This document shows, in pieces, positions 40,967 through 49,163 of a DNA stretch of 64,000 nucleotides. This stretch comes from Limosilactobacillus urinaemulieris (GTDB taxonomy: Bacteria > Bacillota > Bacilli > Lactobacillales > Lactobacillaceae). Under the pieces are notes generated by a model, which worked only from the letters and a program-made list of their open reading frames with translations, did no database searches and was not told where the DNA came from. Each line of letters begins with the position of its first letter. Position 1 is the first letter of the stretch. Made by a program: the position numbers and the translations under genes. The stretch is taken from assembly GCF_014838745.1 (NCBI RefSeq), contig NZ_JABUXR010000004.1, positions 85,392 to 149,391 of the forward strand. Direction: 5' to 3'.

Positions 40967-42895
40967 GTGAAAAAAATTGTCGCAGGAGTTGTCGCTCACG
41001 TTGACGCAGGAAAAACAACCCTTTCAGAAGCACTTCTTTACCGTGGAGGAACACAACGACAACTGGGACGGGTTGATAATGGTGACTCTTTTCTTGATCC
41101 GAACACCCTTGAAAAGCAACGCGGAATCACTATCTTTTCGCATCAAGCAAGCGTCACTTATGACGATTTCCACCTCACCCTGCTCGATACTCCAGGACAC
41201 GTTGATTTTGCGGGGCAAACTGAACAGGTGCTCCCCGTTCTCGACTACGCTATTCTAGTTATCTCAGCAACTGATGGAATTCAGGGTTCTACCCGAACAC
41301 TATGGCGACTCCTAGAGAAATACCAAGTTCCAACCTTTATTTTTATCAATAAAACAGACGTCGTTGGTGCTGACCCAGCCCAAGTAATTCAAGAATTACA
41401 GGCAGAATTTTCTCCTGCCTGCTTACCCTTCTCTGAACCACTAACCGCTGACACAACTGAGTCAATCGCAATGACCGATGATAAAGTTTTAAGTGCTTAT
41501 CTTGAATCCGGCAAACTTAGCGCTGACACAATCCAGCAATTAATTAGCCAGCGGAAGATTTTCCCAATTTATTCTGGTGCAGCCCTTAAATTAACGGGGA
41601 TTGATGATTTTATTGCTGGCCTTTCGAAATGGACCGTTAAGCCAGCACTACCGACAGAATTTCAGGGACGCGTTTTTAAGATCTCCCACGATAACAAGGG
41701 AGAACGTCTTACCTGGATTCGAGTTCTTGGCGGCGACCTCAAGGCAAAGGAAGAACTCATCCCAAATGAGAAGGCCAATCAATTGCGCGTCTATAATGGT
41801 GCCAAGTTTACCGTTGTTCAGGAAATTTTAGCTGGTGATGTTTGCGCAGTTACCGGTCCCACCACAACCTTTCCGGGTCAGGGTCTAGGAATTGCAGATG
41901 ATTTGCCACTCAACGAAATTCAACCAGTCCTTAGTTATGCAGTTAAGTTAAATGGTACTGATCCCCATAAGTGCTTATTAGCATTACGAGAACTAGAAGA
42001 CGAAGAACCCCACCTTAATATTCAATGGTCGGAGCACCTTCAGGAAATTCATCTCCAAATTATGGGAGAGGTCCAGCTTGAAACCATTCAGCAACTTCTT
42101 GACCAGCGATACGGGATCAATGTCACCTTCAATGAAGGAAACATTCTTTATCAGGAAACTATTACTTCAAAGGTAATCGGCATTGGTCATTTTGAACCAC
42201 TGCGGCACTATGCTGAGGTTCACCTTTTAATTGAACCGGGCAACCCAGGAAGTGGCCTATCCTTCGCTAACGAGTGTAGTGTTGATATTCTTAACCATAA
42301 CTGGCAAGAACAGGTAATGACCAGTTTACGGGATAAGGAACATCGGGGCGTATTAATTGGCGCCCCATTAACGGATGTCAAAATTACCCTAGTTAACGGT
42401 CGCGGAAGTATTGTCCACTCTGTTGGCGGTGATTTCCGTGAAGCAACTTCCCGTGCCGTTCGCCAGGGGCTGATGGAACTTAAGCAAGCCGGGAACTGCG
42501 AACTGCTTGAGCCTTGGTATCAATTCAGATTAACTGTCAACCAGGAAAATGTTGGTCGTGCAATTAATGACATTCAGAAGATGGCCGGTACATTTAAGCT
42601 TAATGAAAATAATTCTAATTCACCTACCACCGTTATTACAGGAACTGCCCCAGTAACCGAGATGCGCAAGTACGCCTCAGTAGTCCGAGCGTATACTCAC
42701 GGACAAGGGCAACTCGAATTAACGGTCAGTGGTTACCAAAAGTGTCATAACGCTGACGAGATTATTACAAAGGCAAACTATAACCCGACCGCTGATTTGC
42801 CTAACACCCCAGATTCTGTTTTCTGTGCTCACGGTGCTGGTTATCCTGTTAAATGGGATCAAGTCCCAGCAATGGCACACGTAAAGGATAATTAA
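40967..42895 (+). CDS. Tet(M)-like ribosomal-protection GTPase
   Basis: 642-residue EF-G-like protein with G1 AHVDAGKTT (10-18), G3 DTPGHVDF (near 75), NKTD (near 128), then domains II to V. Length and N-terminus match Tet(M)/Tet(O)-type ribosomal protection proteins, which remove tetracycline from the ribosome. Divergent chromosomal relatives are common in lactobacilli and need not give resistance. Starts with GTG at 40967 behind TTAGGAGAGG. Its codon use fits the neighbours and no mobile element is nearby, so recent transfer of a resistance gene is unlikely. The C-terminal end (AMAHVKDN) differs from the classic Tet(M) tail. Confidence 0.87.
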   Translation: MKKIVAGVVAHVDAGKTTLSEALLYRGGTQRQLGRVDNGDSFLDPNTLEKQRGITIFSHQASVTYDDFHLTLLDTPGHVDFAGQTEQVLPVLDYAILVISATDGIQGSTRTLWRLLEKYQVPTFIFINKTDVVGADPAQVIQELQAEFSPACLPFSEPLTADTTESIAMTDDKVLSAYLESGKLSADTIQQLISQRKIFPIYSGAALKLTGIDDFIAGLSKWTVKPALPTEFQGRVFKISHDNKGERLTWIRVLGGDLKAKEELIPNEKANQLRVYNGAKFTVVQEILAGDVCAVTGPTTTFPGQGLGIADDLPLNEIQPVLSYAVKLNGTDPHKCLLALRELEDEEPHLNIQWSEHLQEIHLQIMGEVQLETIQQLLDQRYGINVTFNEGNILYQETITSKVIGIGHFEPLRHYAEVHLLIEPGNPGSGLSFANECSVDILNHNWQEQVMTSLRDKEHRGVLIGAPLTDVKITLVNGRGSIVHSVGGDFREATSRAVRQGLMELKQAGNCELLEPWYQFRLTVNQENVGRAINDIQKMAGTFKLNENNSNSPTTVITGTAPVTEMRKYASVVRAYTHGQGQLELTVSGYQKCHNADEIITKANYNPTADLPNTPDSVFCAHGAGYPVKWDQVPAMAHVKDN

Positions 42896-42938
42896 AACGA
42901 GGTCTGAAAAAACGTTTTGTTTTTTCAGACCTCGTTTT
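42894..42938. terminator. Bidirectional terminator, repeated hairpin type
   Basis: AAAACGAGGTCTGAAAAAAC pairs with GTTTTTTCAGACCTCGTTTT around GTTTT. It contains the stop codon of the convergent permease gene. Confidence 0.85.
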
Positions 42939-43572
42939 AATTAGTTACTGTTCGCCAACGATGAATCAGTGCCCACTCAATTAACTTTAAGATCCCAGCA
43001 CACAAAAGCGTCAAAACAACCGTTAACAACGTTCCCCATAGGATTGGTACTACTTGCTGTGCCTGAAGGCCTTCAAACAATAGCTGTCCTAAACCACCAG
43101 CATTAATCGTAGCTGCAATTGTAGCGATTCCCATTGTTGAAGCTAAGGCAACCTGGAGTCCGCTAAAAATAGCAGGCGTAGCAAGAGGAAGTTGAACCTT
43201 AAAGAAGACTTGCCTCCTTGTCATCCCCATTCCTTTAGCAACTTCAATTAATGCCGGGTCGATCTCCTGAATACCAGTAATGAATGTTCTTAATAGAACG
43301 TACTCACAATAAACTGTTAAGACAATAATTGCTGTACGCATCCCTAACCCAGAAATAGGCAATAAAAGAGCAAAAAAGGCAAAACTGGGAACTGAATAAA
43401 GCAACGAGAAAAAGTAGGTTAAACCATTCAACCAGTTTCTTCTGTTCATCAGTAATAAAATAATTACTCCTGCAACTACTAGAGCAATCCCTAAAGAAAC
43501 CAGAACCATCACAGCATGCTGTTGCAAGTCGATAATCATCGTTGGCCAGTTAGTTTCCCAGTACTCAATCAT
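42937..43572 (-). CDS. ABC transporter permease, betaine/choline/carnitine type (OpuCB/BD-like)
   Basis: 211 residues with five or six helices and the binding-protein-dependent permease motif EVAKGMGMTRRQVFFKVQLPLA (EAA loop). TINAGGLGQLLFEGLQ follows, typical of the OpuB/OpuC and choline group. ATG at 43572 with GGAGGCA upstream; an earlier frame to 43680 overlaps the ATPase gene without a site. Its start overlaps the ATPase stop by 8 bp. Last gene of a four-gene operon. Confidence 0.9.
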   Translation of the reverse strand: MIEYWETNWPTMIIDLQQHAVMVLVSLGIALVVAGVIILLLMNRRNWLNGLTYFFSLLYSVPSFAFFALLLPISGLGMRTAIIVLTVYCEYVLLRTFITGIQEIDPALIEVAKGMGMTRRQVFFKVQLPLATPAIFSGLQVALASTMGIATIAATINAGGLGQLLFEGLQAQQVVPILWGTLLTVVLTLLCAGILKLIEWALIHRWRTVTN

Positions 43573-44335
43573 GATATTGCCTCCAGAGCTCTTGATTCTG
43601 TTGAACTGTTCCCAAAAGTTCTTTAACAAAAGAAGTTGCAGGATGAGAAATAATTTCTCCCGGTGTTGCAAACTGTTCAATTCGTCCTTCGTGCATTATC
43701 ATTACTCTTTGCCCCAAGAAGAATGCTTCATTAATATCGTGAGTAACAAACATGAATGTTTTATTTGCCAGTGATTCATGGATTTGTTTAACTTCTTTTT
43801 GTAACTCAATTCGCGTTAGAGCATCTAATGCTCCAAAAGGCTCATCAAAAAGAACATATGGCGGGTTAACAGCTAATGCCCGGGCAACGCCAACTCGTTG
43901 TTGTTGCCCACCAGAAAGCTGACTAGGGTACCGATCAGCATATTTTGCTGGATCAAGTTGAACTAAAGCAAGTAATTCCTTCACCCGCTGATCAATTTTT
44001 GGCTGCTCCCACTGCAGCATCTTCGGTACTACCGCAATATTTTCTGCAATCGTCATGTGAGGAAAAAGTCCGATCTGCTGAACAACGTAGCCCATATGAC
44101 GACGTAATTTTACTAGATCAAGATCACTAATTTTTTGGCCATCAATCAGAATTTTCCCAGCATTCGGCTTCCAGAGACCATTAACCATTTTAAGGGTCGT
44201 TGTCTTACCAGAACCGGAAGAACCAAGGATTGTCACAAACTCTCCCTGGTTGATCTCAAAACTCAAGTCCGGAATTACCACATTTTCGCCAAACCGCTTT
44301 TGAACATGTTTAAATTGAATAACTGGCTTCGTCAT
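43565..44335 (-). CDS. ABC transporter ATPase, betaine/choline type (OpuCA-like, short)
   Basis: 256 residues. Walker A GSSGSGKTT, signature LSGGQQQRVGVARAL, Walker B YVLFDEPFGALD and H-loop VTHDINEAF. It belongs to the quaternary-amine uptake group but lacks the C-terminal CBS domains that make OpuCA osmosensitive, ending soon after EIISHPATSFVKELLG. The product may therefore not sense ionic strength in the usual way. Overlaps both permease genes, a tightly coupled operon. Confidence 0.92.
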   Translation of the reverse strand: MTKPVIQFKHVQKRFGENVVIPDLSFEINQGEFVTILGSSGSGKTTTLKMVNGLWKPNAGKILIDGQKISDLDLVKLRRHMGYVVQQIGLFPHMTIAENIAVVPKMLQWEQPKIDQRVKELLALVQLDPAKYADRYPSQLSGGQQQRVGVARALAVNPPYVLFDEPFGALDALTRIELQKEVKQIHESLANKTFMFVTHDINEAFFLGQRVMIMHEGRIEQFATPGEIISHPATSFVKELLGTVQQNQELWRQYHD

Positions 44336-44960
44336 ACCGCCGGGCCCTCCTAATCAAAAAATCAAATCCAGCCATCGAAAGCAACGCCAGGAGCGCTACA
44401 CTAACTCCACCAATAATGACATAGGTAATATCATATAACCCCAATCCGGTAAAAATTAATGTTCCTAAACCACCGGCGCCAATGTAAGTAGCAAGGGTTG
44501 CACTCGCAATAATTTCAACAAGGGCCAGCTTAATCCCGTTCAATATATAGGGTAAGGCGAGCGGGATCTCGATTTGTCGTCTTAACTGCTGACGATTCAT
44601 TCCTAGGGCAGTTCCGACTTCCTTATATAACGGACTAACCTCGTTAAAGCCGAGAATTGTGTTGATTAATAATGGTGGTAATGCCAAAACGACAAGTGCA
44701 ATCAATGCTGGAGTCATCCCCGTTCCGATAAACGGAATTAATAAAAAGAGTAACGCTAAACTTGGAATAATTCGTAACACCTGGGAAAAAGCTGTACAAA
44801 ATGCCGCTACTGCCCTAATCCGCGAACCAATATATCCCAACGGCAACGCAATTGCCATTGCAATTACCAATGTAATTCCACTAAGGTAAATATGCTGCCA
44901 AACGTATAGCCAGTATTGACTACTATCCGTTTGAAAATAATGAATAATTTGCGTTAACAA
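44310..44960 (-). CDS. ABC transporter permease, betaine/choline/carnitine type (OpuCB-like)
   Basis: 216 residues with five or six helices, EAA loop EVGTALGMNRQQLRRQIEIPLA and YIGAGGLGTLIFTGLG, paralogous to the other permease of the operon. Start taken as TTG at 44960 with GGGGAG 7 bp upstream. An in-frame TTG at 44975 sits almost on its own site and is less likely. The end overlaps the ATPase gene by 26 bp. Confidence 0.88.
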   Translation of the reverse strand: MLTQIIHYFQTDSSQYWLYVWQHIYLSGITLVIAMAIALPLGYIGSRIRAVAAFCTAFSQVLRIIPSLALLFLLIPFIGTGMTPALIALVVLALPPLLINTILGFNEVSPLYKEVGTALGMNRQQLRRQIEIPLALPYILNGIKLALVEIIASATLATYIGAGGLGTLIFTGLGLYDITYVIIGGVSVALLALLSMAGFDFLIRRARRYDEASYSI

Positions 44961-44997
44961 AACGTCACTCCCCAACTCCTTTGAAACGACCTATCTG

Positions 44998-45903
44998 CTA
45001 ATTCAATACGTGTTCGTTATACCAATTTTTTGCTACTGTCTTATAGTTCTGACCATCAACATCAACCTTTTTATTAAGACTAGTCAACTGCTTGGTAGTC
45101 AACTTAGCATCAACCTGGTTCAAAGCTTTTTCCATCTTTGGGTGACTCTTAGCTGCCTTTTTATTTACTAGCGGAACAAGGTTATATGGCGACCATAGTC
45201 CTTTATCATCTTTCAACAGGGTAAACTTACTAGTAGCAAGCTGACCGTCCGTAGTAGAAACCGGTGCTGCGTCTCCCTTGTTTTGTGACATAATTTTATA
45301 CTTTAAGCTATCATCGTAATCCTTATGGGACTTGAAATTATATTTTCCGTATTTTTTATTCATCCCGGGTAACGCATCCGCCCGTTTATCAAACTCACCC
45401 TGAGAAACAAACCGAATATGACTTGCATTCTTTTGGAGATCGCTTAACGTCTTAATATTATATTTTTTAGCAACGCTCGCCCGCATTCCAATTCCCTGAC
45501 GATTGTCACCTGGTGCATAATTAAAAGTTACTAAACCATCTTTTTTTACACCATTCTGTGCTAATGATGCCATCTGTGAAGCACTCTTACCACTAGCGCT
45601 TTTCTTTAAGTATGCCTCGACAATTGTTCCAGTGTATTCTGGATAAACATCGATTTGCCCAGTCTTGACTGCACGAAAAACAACAGAATTAGAGATATTC
45701 GGCTTCCGCACTACCTTATATCCGGCATGTTCTAACGCTAATGCGTAAATTTCACTAACTGTTTTACTTTCCGAAAAGCTTTTAGAACCAACGATGATCG
45801 GCTTACTACTTGCACTGACGGTCGTTGAAATACTACTACCAACCAAAATCATTATGACAAGCAAAGCTAGTCTAGCAATCAACCTTCTTAAATGAATTGT
45901 CAT
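44998..45903 (-). CDS. Substrate-binding protein of the betaine/choline-type ABC transporter
   Basis: 301 residues. A signal peptide or membrane anchor (residues 8-30) is followed by an OpuAC-like binding domain: IIVGSKSFSESKTVSEIYAL near the mature start, DVYPEYTGTIVEAYL and a late VPLVNKKAAKSHP. No lipobox cysteine is present, so it is not a lipoprotein and may remain anchored by its N-terminal helix or be released. First gene of the operon. Divergent from the Rrf2-type regulator. Ligand (betaine, carnitine or choline) inferred only to group. Confidence 0.9.
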   Translation of the reverse strand: MTIHLRRLIARLALLVIMILVGSSISTTVSASSKPIIVGSKSFSESKTVSEIYALALEHAGYKVVRKPNISNSVVFRAVKTGQIDVYPEYTGTIVEAYLKKSASGKSASQMASLAQNGVKKDGLVTFNYAPGDNRQGIGMRASVAKKYNIKTLSDLQKNASHIRFVSQGEFDKRADALPGMNKKYGKYNFKSHKDYDDSLKYKIMSQNKGDAAPVSTTDGQLATSKFTLLKDDKGLWSPYNLVPLVNKKAAKSHPKMEKALNQVDAKLTTKQLTSLNKKVDVDGQNYKTVAKNWYNEHVLN

Positions 45904-46018
45904 TCTTCCATCTCCATAATTAGTAACTTAAAAAGTTTCATCGATCAATCTTATAATCCTAAGCTTATATTATCAATAATACGTTGTCAAGAAATACAAA
46001 CAACTTACTTCTGGATAA

Positions 46019-46039
46019 TTGTAACAACAGCTGTTACAA
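46019..46039. promoter_or_regulatory. Probable operator of the Rrf2-type regulator
   Basis: TTGTAACA (46019-46026) and TGTTACAA (46032-46039) form a perfect inverted repeat with a 5-base spacer, just ahead of TATACA and the ribosome binding site. This is the form of Rrf2-family operators and implies autorepression and possible control of the divergent ABC operon. Confidence 0.65.
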
Positions 46040-46067
46040 TTAATTATACAGAAAAGGAGTAATTAAC

Positions 46068-46532
46068 ATGAGAATTTCAACCCGTTTTAGCGATAGTATC
46101 CATATTCTCGCTTTTATCGAAACTTACAAGGGTAAATTACCATTAAGCAGTGAGCACATCGCCGCAAGCATTGAAACTTCTCCAGTTGTTGTTCGTCGAT
46201 TAATGGGAAAACTACGAAGTGCCGGATTGCTCAAGACCGTCCATGGATCAGCTGACCCTAAGCTGATGCGCGAGCCAAAAGATATTTCACTCTATGACGT
46301 TTTCCTTGCAGTCGAAGATGAACAACACCTCTTTGCAATTGATCCCAAAACAAACCCTGATTGCATTGTTGGTGGTAACATTCAGGCAACCCTTAGTAAT
46401 TTTTATAATCAGGCAGAAATGGCAGCAAAAGCGAAACTAGCGACAATTTCTTTGCAAGATGTCCTTAACTCAATCCTTGTTAAGCAGAGCGAGAAAGACC
46501 CGCAAAAGTTAATAAATAGTAACCTGAAATGA
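46068..46532 (+). CDS. Rrf2-family transcriptional regulator
   Basis: 154 residues with an N-terminal winged helix (FSDSIHILAFIETYKGKLPL, SPVVVRRLMGKLRSAGLL). A single cysteine in NPDCIVGGNIQ is the usual position of a YwnA-like redox or ligand-responsive group, not the three-Cys cluster of IscR. GGAG 8 bp before ATG. It probably represses itself through the palindrome upstream. A link to the divergent betaine-type transporter is suggested only by position. Confidence 0.88.
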   Translation: MRISTRFSDSIHILAFIETYKGKLPLSSEHIAASIETSPVVVRRLMGKLRSAGLLKTVHGSADPKLMREPKDISLYDVFLAVEDEQHLFAIDPKTNPDCIVGGNIQATLSNFYNQAEMAAKAKLATISLQDVLNSILVKQSEKDPQKLINSNLK

Positions 46533-46580
46533 GAAAGCAGGAACCAGAAAATATTTTGTTTTTCTAGTCCCTACTTTCTC
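46531..46580. terminator. Terminator after the Rrf2-type gene
   Basis: GAGAAAG pairs with CTTTCTC, and inner AGG/CCT and AGAAA/TTTCT extend the stem, then five T. The top (AAAATATTTTGTTTTT) resembles the repeated terminator type. Confidence 0.7.
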
Positions 46581-46583
46581 TTT

Positions 46584-47486
46584 TTATTTTTCAATTTTTA
46601 GAAGCAACCCGTAAAGCGCACCAAGAAGATTGGCCTCATTACCAAAATTAGCCGCTTTGATCACTGGCATTGTAATATCAGCCATCAATCGACGATCCGC
46701 TTGTTGAACTTTAATAAACTGATTTTTAATTTCCTCAATCAAAATTGGCTGAACACTAATTCCACCACCGATGAGAACCACTTCAAGGTCAAGAACTGCC
46801 TGAAGAGCAACGATTAGATAGGCAACCCGTCGACAATACTCTTCAAAGATTTCCCAAGCAAGCGGATCATGAGCAATAATTTTTTGAAATGCCTGTTGAC
46901 CGTCTGCCGAATCAGGAAGATTGCAGGCTTGGGCTACCATTTCAACCATCCTAACCGCTGAAGTAGTAGCGCCAACCGTTCGTTGTTCAGCTAGCGGATC
47001 ATCACGATTAGTTACGATCGCACTTAATTCTCCCGCACGACTATGTGGACCATGAAGGAGTGTTCCGTTAACTACGATTCCGCCACCAACAGATGTTCCC
47101 AGAGTAATAACCGCGCCATTGTCAACATCGACCAGGTTTCCTAGCCATTGTTCCGCTAATGTTGCACAATTAGCGTCATTACCAACGTAGACAGGCAACT
47201 GGGTCGTCTTTTCAAGATACTGGGCCAACTCAAATTTTCCCATATAACTCAATACCCCTGTAAACTGAACACTCCCCGTTTGTGGATCAACAATCCCAGG
47301 AACGCTCACGCAGACGGCAGCAATTACCGGATTTTCTTGGATAATTGTTTGCAGGACCTGCAAGAAAGCATCTTTGGAGCGTGGTGTTAGCTGTCTCCCC
47401 TTAGTCATAATATTTCCAGAATGATCAATTCGGGCACTTTTGATCGTTGTTCCACCAATATCAATACTTAGGTACTGCCGTTGCAT
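46584..47486 (-). CDS. ROK-family sugar kinase
   Basis: 300 residues. ATP-binding DIGGTTIKSARID at the start, catalytic Asp in VGNDANCATLAE, and LGTSVGGGIVVNGTLLHG. The ROK zinc motif (CxCGxxGCxE) is not present; the corresponding stretch reads GPHSRAGELSAI, so this is a non-zinc ROK member. It phosphorylates a hexose or amino sugar; the exact one is unknown. No helix-turn-helix, so it is a kinase and not a repressor. ATG at 47486 chosen with GAGGTG about 9 bp upstream. A GTG four codons earlier is too close to it. Single gene. Confidence 0.88.
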   Translation of the reverse strand: MQRQYLSIDIGGTTIKSARIDHSGNIMTKGRQLTPRSKDAFLQVLQTIIQENPVIAAVCVSVPGIVDPQTGSVQFTGVLSYMGKFELAQYLEKTTQLPVYVGNDANCATLAEQWLGNLVDVDNGAVITLGTSVGGGIVVNGTLLHGPHSRAGELSAIVTNRDDPLAEQRTVGATTSAVRMVEMVAQACNLPDSADGQQAFQKIIAHDPLAWEIFEEYCRRVAYLIVALQAVLDLEVVLIGGGISVQPILIEEIKNQFIKVQQADRRLMADITMPVIKAANFGNEANLLGALYGLLLKIEK

Positions 47487-47583
47487 ACTCACTAACACCT
47501 CACTTCAGTTATCATTAATATTATACACAACTATTTTCTGTAGAGAAGAAAATCAGCGGTTTGAACTAAAATAACCAATTTAG

Positions 47584-47619
47584 CCCTCTAGAGTCGGCTA
47601 AATAGCTAACTCTAGAGGG
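47584..47619. terminator. Terminator of the amino acid permease pseudogene
   Basis: CCCTCTAGAGT pairs perfectly with ACTCTAGAGGG, with inner GGCTA/TAGCT bases. Confidence 0.65.
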
Positions 47620-47635
47620 TTACACCCGGACCTAC

Positions 47636-48994
47636 TTAATGCCGTTTTAGCATCTCTAACTTAGCCTGATGTTGAGCTTCATGTTTCTCATCGCGTTCAA
47701 TAAAGAAGTACGATACGGCAGCAAGCACAGCGACAACTACTCCTACAGTAATTGTTTTAATTGTAAAGTTAGTCACCATATAACAGGAAATTATCAAGGC
47801 AAGTGCGGGAATTACATACTTACCTGGTAATTTAAAGCCATGGTTTGGAAATTCATCAGTATGCTTAAACTTAATTACCGCCAAGATTTACGGAACGTAT
47901 TGAACAAATGAGGCAAGCACAATACAAGATACCAAGAACAAGTAGGATTGCGTTACTAGAAGAAGTGAAATTACTGCGGTTAAAATAATCGCTACCCATG
48001 GAGCATCATGAGAATTCTTCTTTCCAATCCACTTTGGTAACATCGCGTGTTCACTCGCCAAAGAGGCAATTAAGGATGGCGTATTAAATGAGGCTGTAAA
48101 TGCAACACCAAAAATACTAATCAGCATCCCAGCAATAACTAAAATATATCCCCAGCGACCGACACCGGCATTAAATGCATTCGCAATTGGTGTGCTATAA
48201 TTTACCATTTTCGTTCCCAAAATTCCAATCGCAACTAGCATCATTAACGAATATAAAATAGTTACACTAATCATTACTGAAATCAAAACCCGTGGAATGT
48301 TCTTCTCAGGATTATTCATTTGTTTGGCAGCAATCGGAATAAAAGAAAAACCAGTAAACATATAGAAAACAACACTAAAGGCCGCACCAAAATGTTTGGC
48401 TAATGGCATTGCACCAGTCATTGCTGCATGCGGAATAACTGGCGAAAAGTTTGCAAAATGGATACAAAAGGCACCAATAACAATGAACACGATCATCGTA
48501 ATCATTTTTGCAGCCGATGATAAGTTATCAACAAATTTTACAATTGTTCTTCCATAAAAATTAATAAGTGAAAAGAACAAAATTAGACCAAATACAGATG
48601 AATAATAAACCCAATGATTGCTAAAGACCGGTAAGAAACTCTTCAGCGTTGTTAATAACGCAACAACTTCTGCTGATAAAGTACAGCACCCTAAGAACCA
48701 CGTAAAGATCCCTAACTCGTAACCCCAAAAGCGCCCAAATGCATTGTAAGAATATAGCCAGGCCGCTCCTGAACCCGTAAATCTACTAGAAAGATCCGCG
48801 TAACATAGGGCAACCATACTAACGGTAATAGCTGCACAGAGGAGAACAAGCACACTTGCTAAATTCATGTCCTTATAAATAACCTGTGGCAACAGAAATG
48901 CTCCAGAACCAATAACACCATTAATGCCTAAAAAGTAAATTGAAATAAAAGATAACTTCTTGGGACTTGTTGCTTTTCCACTGATAATCTTCAC
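47636..48994 (-). pseudogene. APC-family amino acid permease with an internal stop
   Basis: The frame encodes a 12-helix APC carrier (GINGVIGSGAFLLPQ near the start, FYMFTGFSFIPIAAKQMNNPEKNIPR in the middle) but is cut by TAA at 47890-47888, after SFVQYVP. The same frame continues ILAVIKFKHTDEFPNHGFKLPGK and on to 47636, matching the expected last helices. The start also looks damaged. GTG at 48994 lies right on the GAGG site, and the position with ideal spacing is ATC, one change from ATG. Both lesions argue for a decaying gene, although residues before the stop keep ten helices. Confidence 0.75.
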
Positions 48995-49086
48995 CCTCAA
49001 TCTTTTATAACAAAAATAATATCTACACTTAAATTGTACCCTGCAAGAAATCAGTTTACAAATCTTTTCGTTCAACTTAAGAACAA

Positions 49087-49127
49087 AAAAATAGCCGAAG
49101 AAAAGCAAGCTTTTCTTCAGCTATTTT
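49087..49127. terminator. Terminator of the phosphoketolase gene
   Basis: AAAATAGC pairs with GCTATTTT and GAAGAAAAGC with GCTTTTCTTC, with T-run on the minus strand. Confidence 0.85.
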
Positions 49128-49163
49128 CAATTTATTAAGTGTTTAATTAGTAATCACCGTTGA

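Noticed and set aside
40967-42895. Recently acquired tetracycline resistance gene
   Set aside because: Ordinary codon use, an operon with a housekeeping stress gene, no mobile element, and a divergent C-terminus.
43573-43680. Longer start for the last ABC permease
   Set aside because: It would overlap the ATPase gene by more than 100 bp in another frame without a ribosome binding site. ATG at 43572 has GGAGG.
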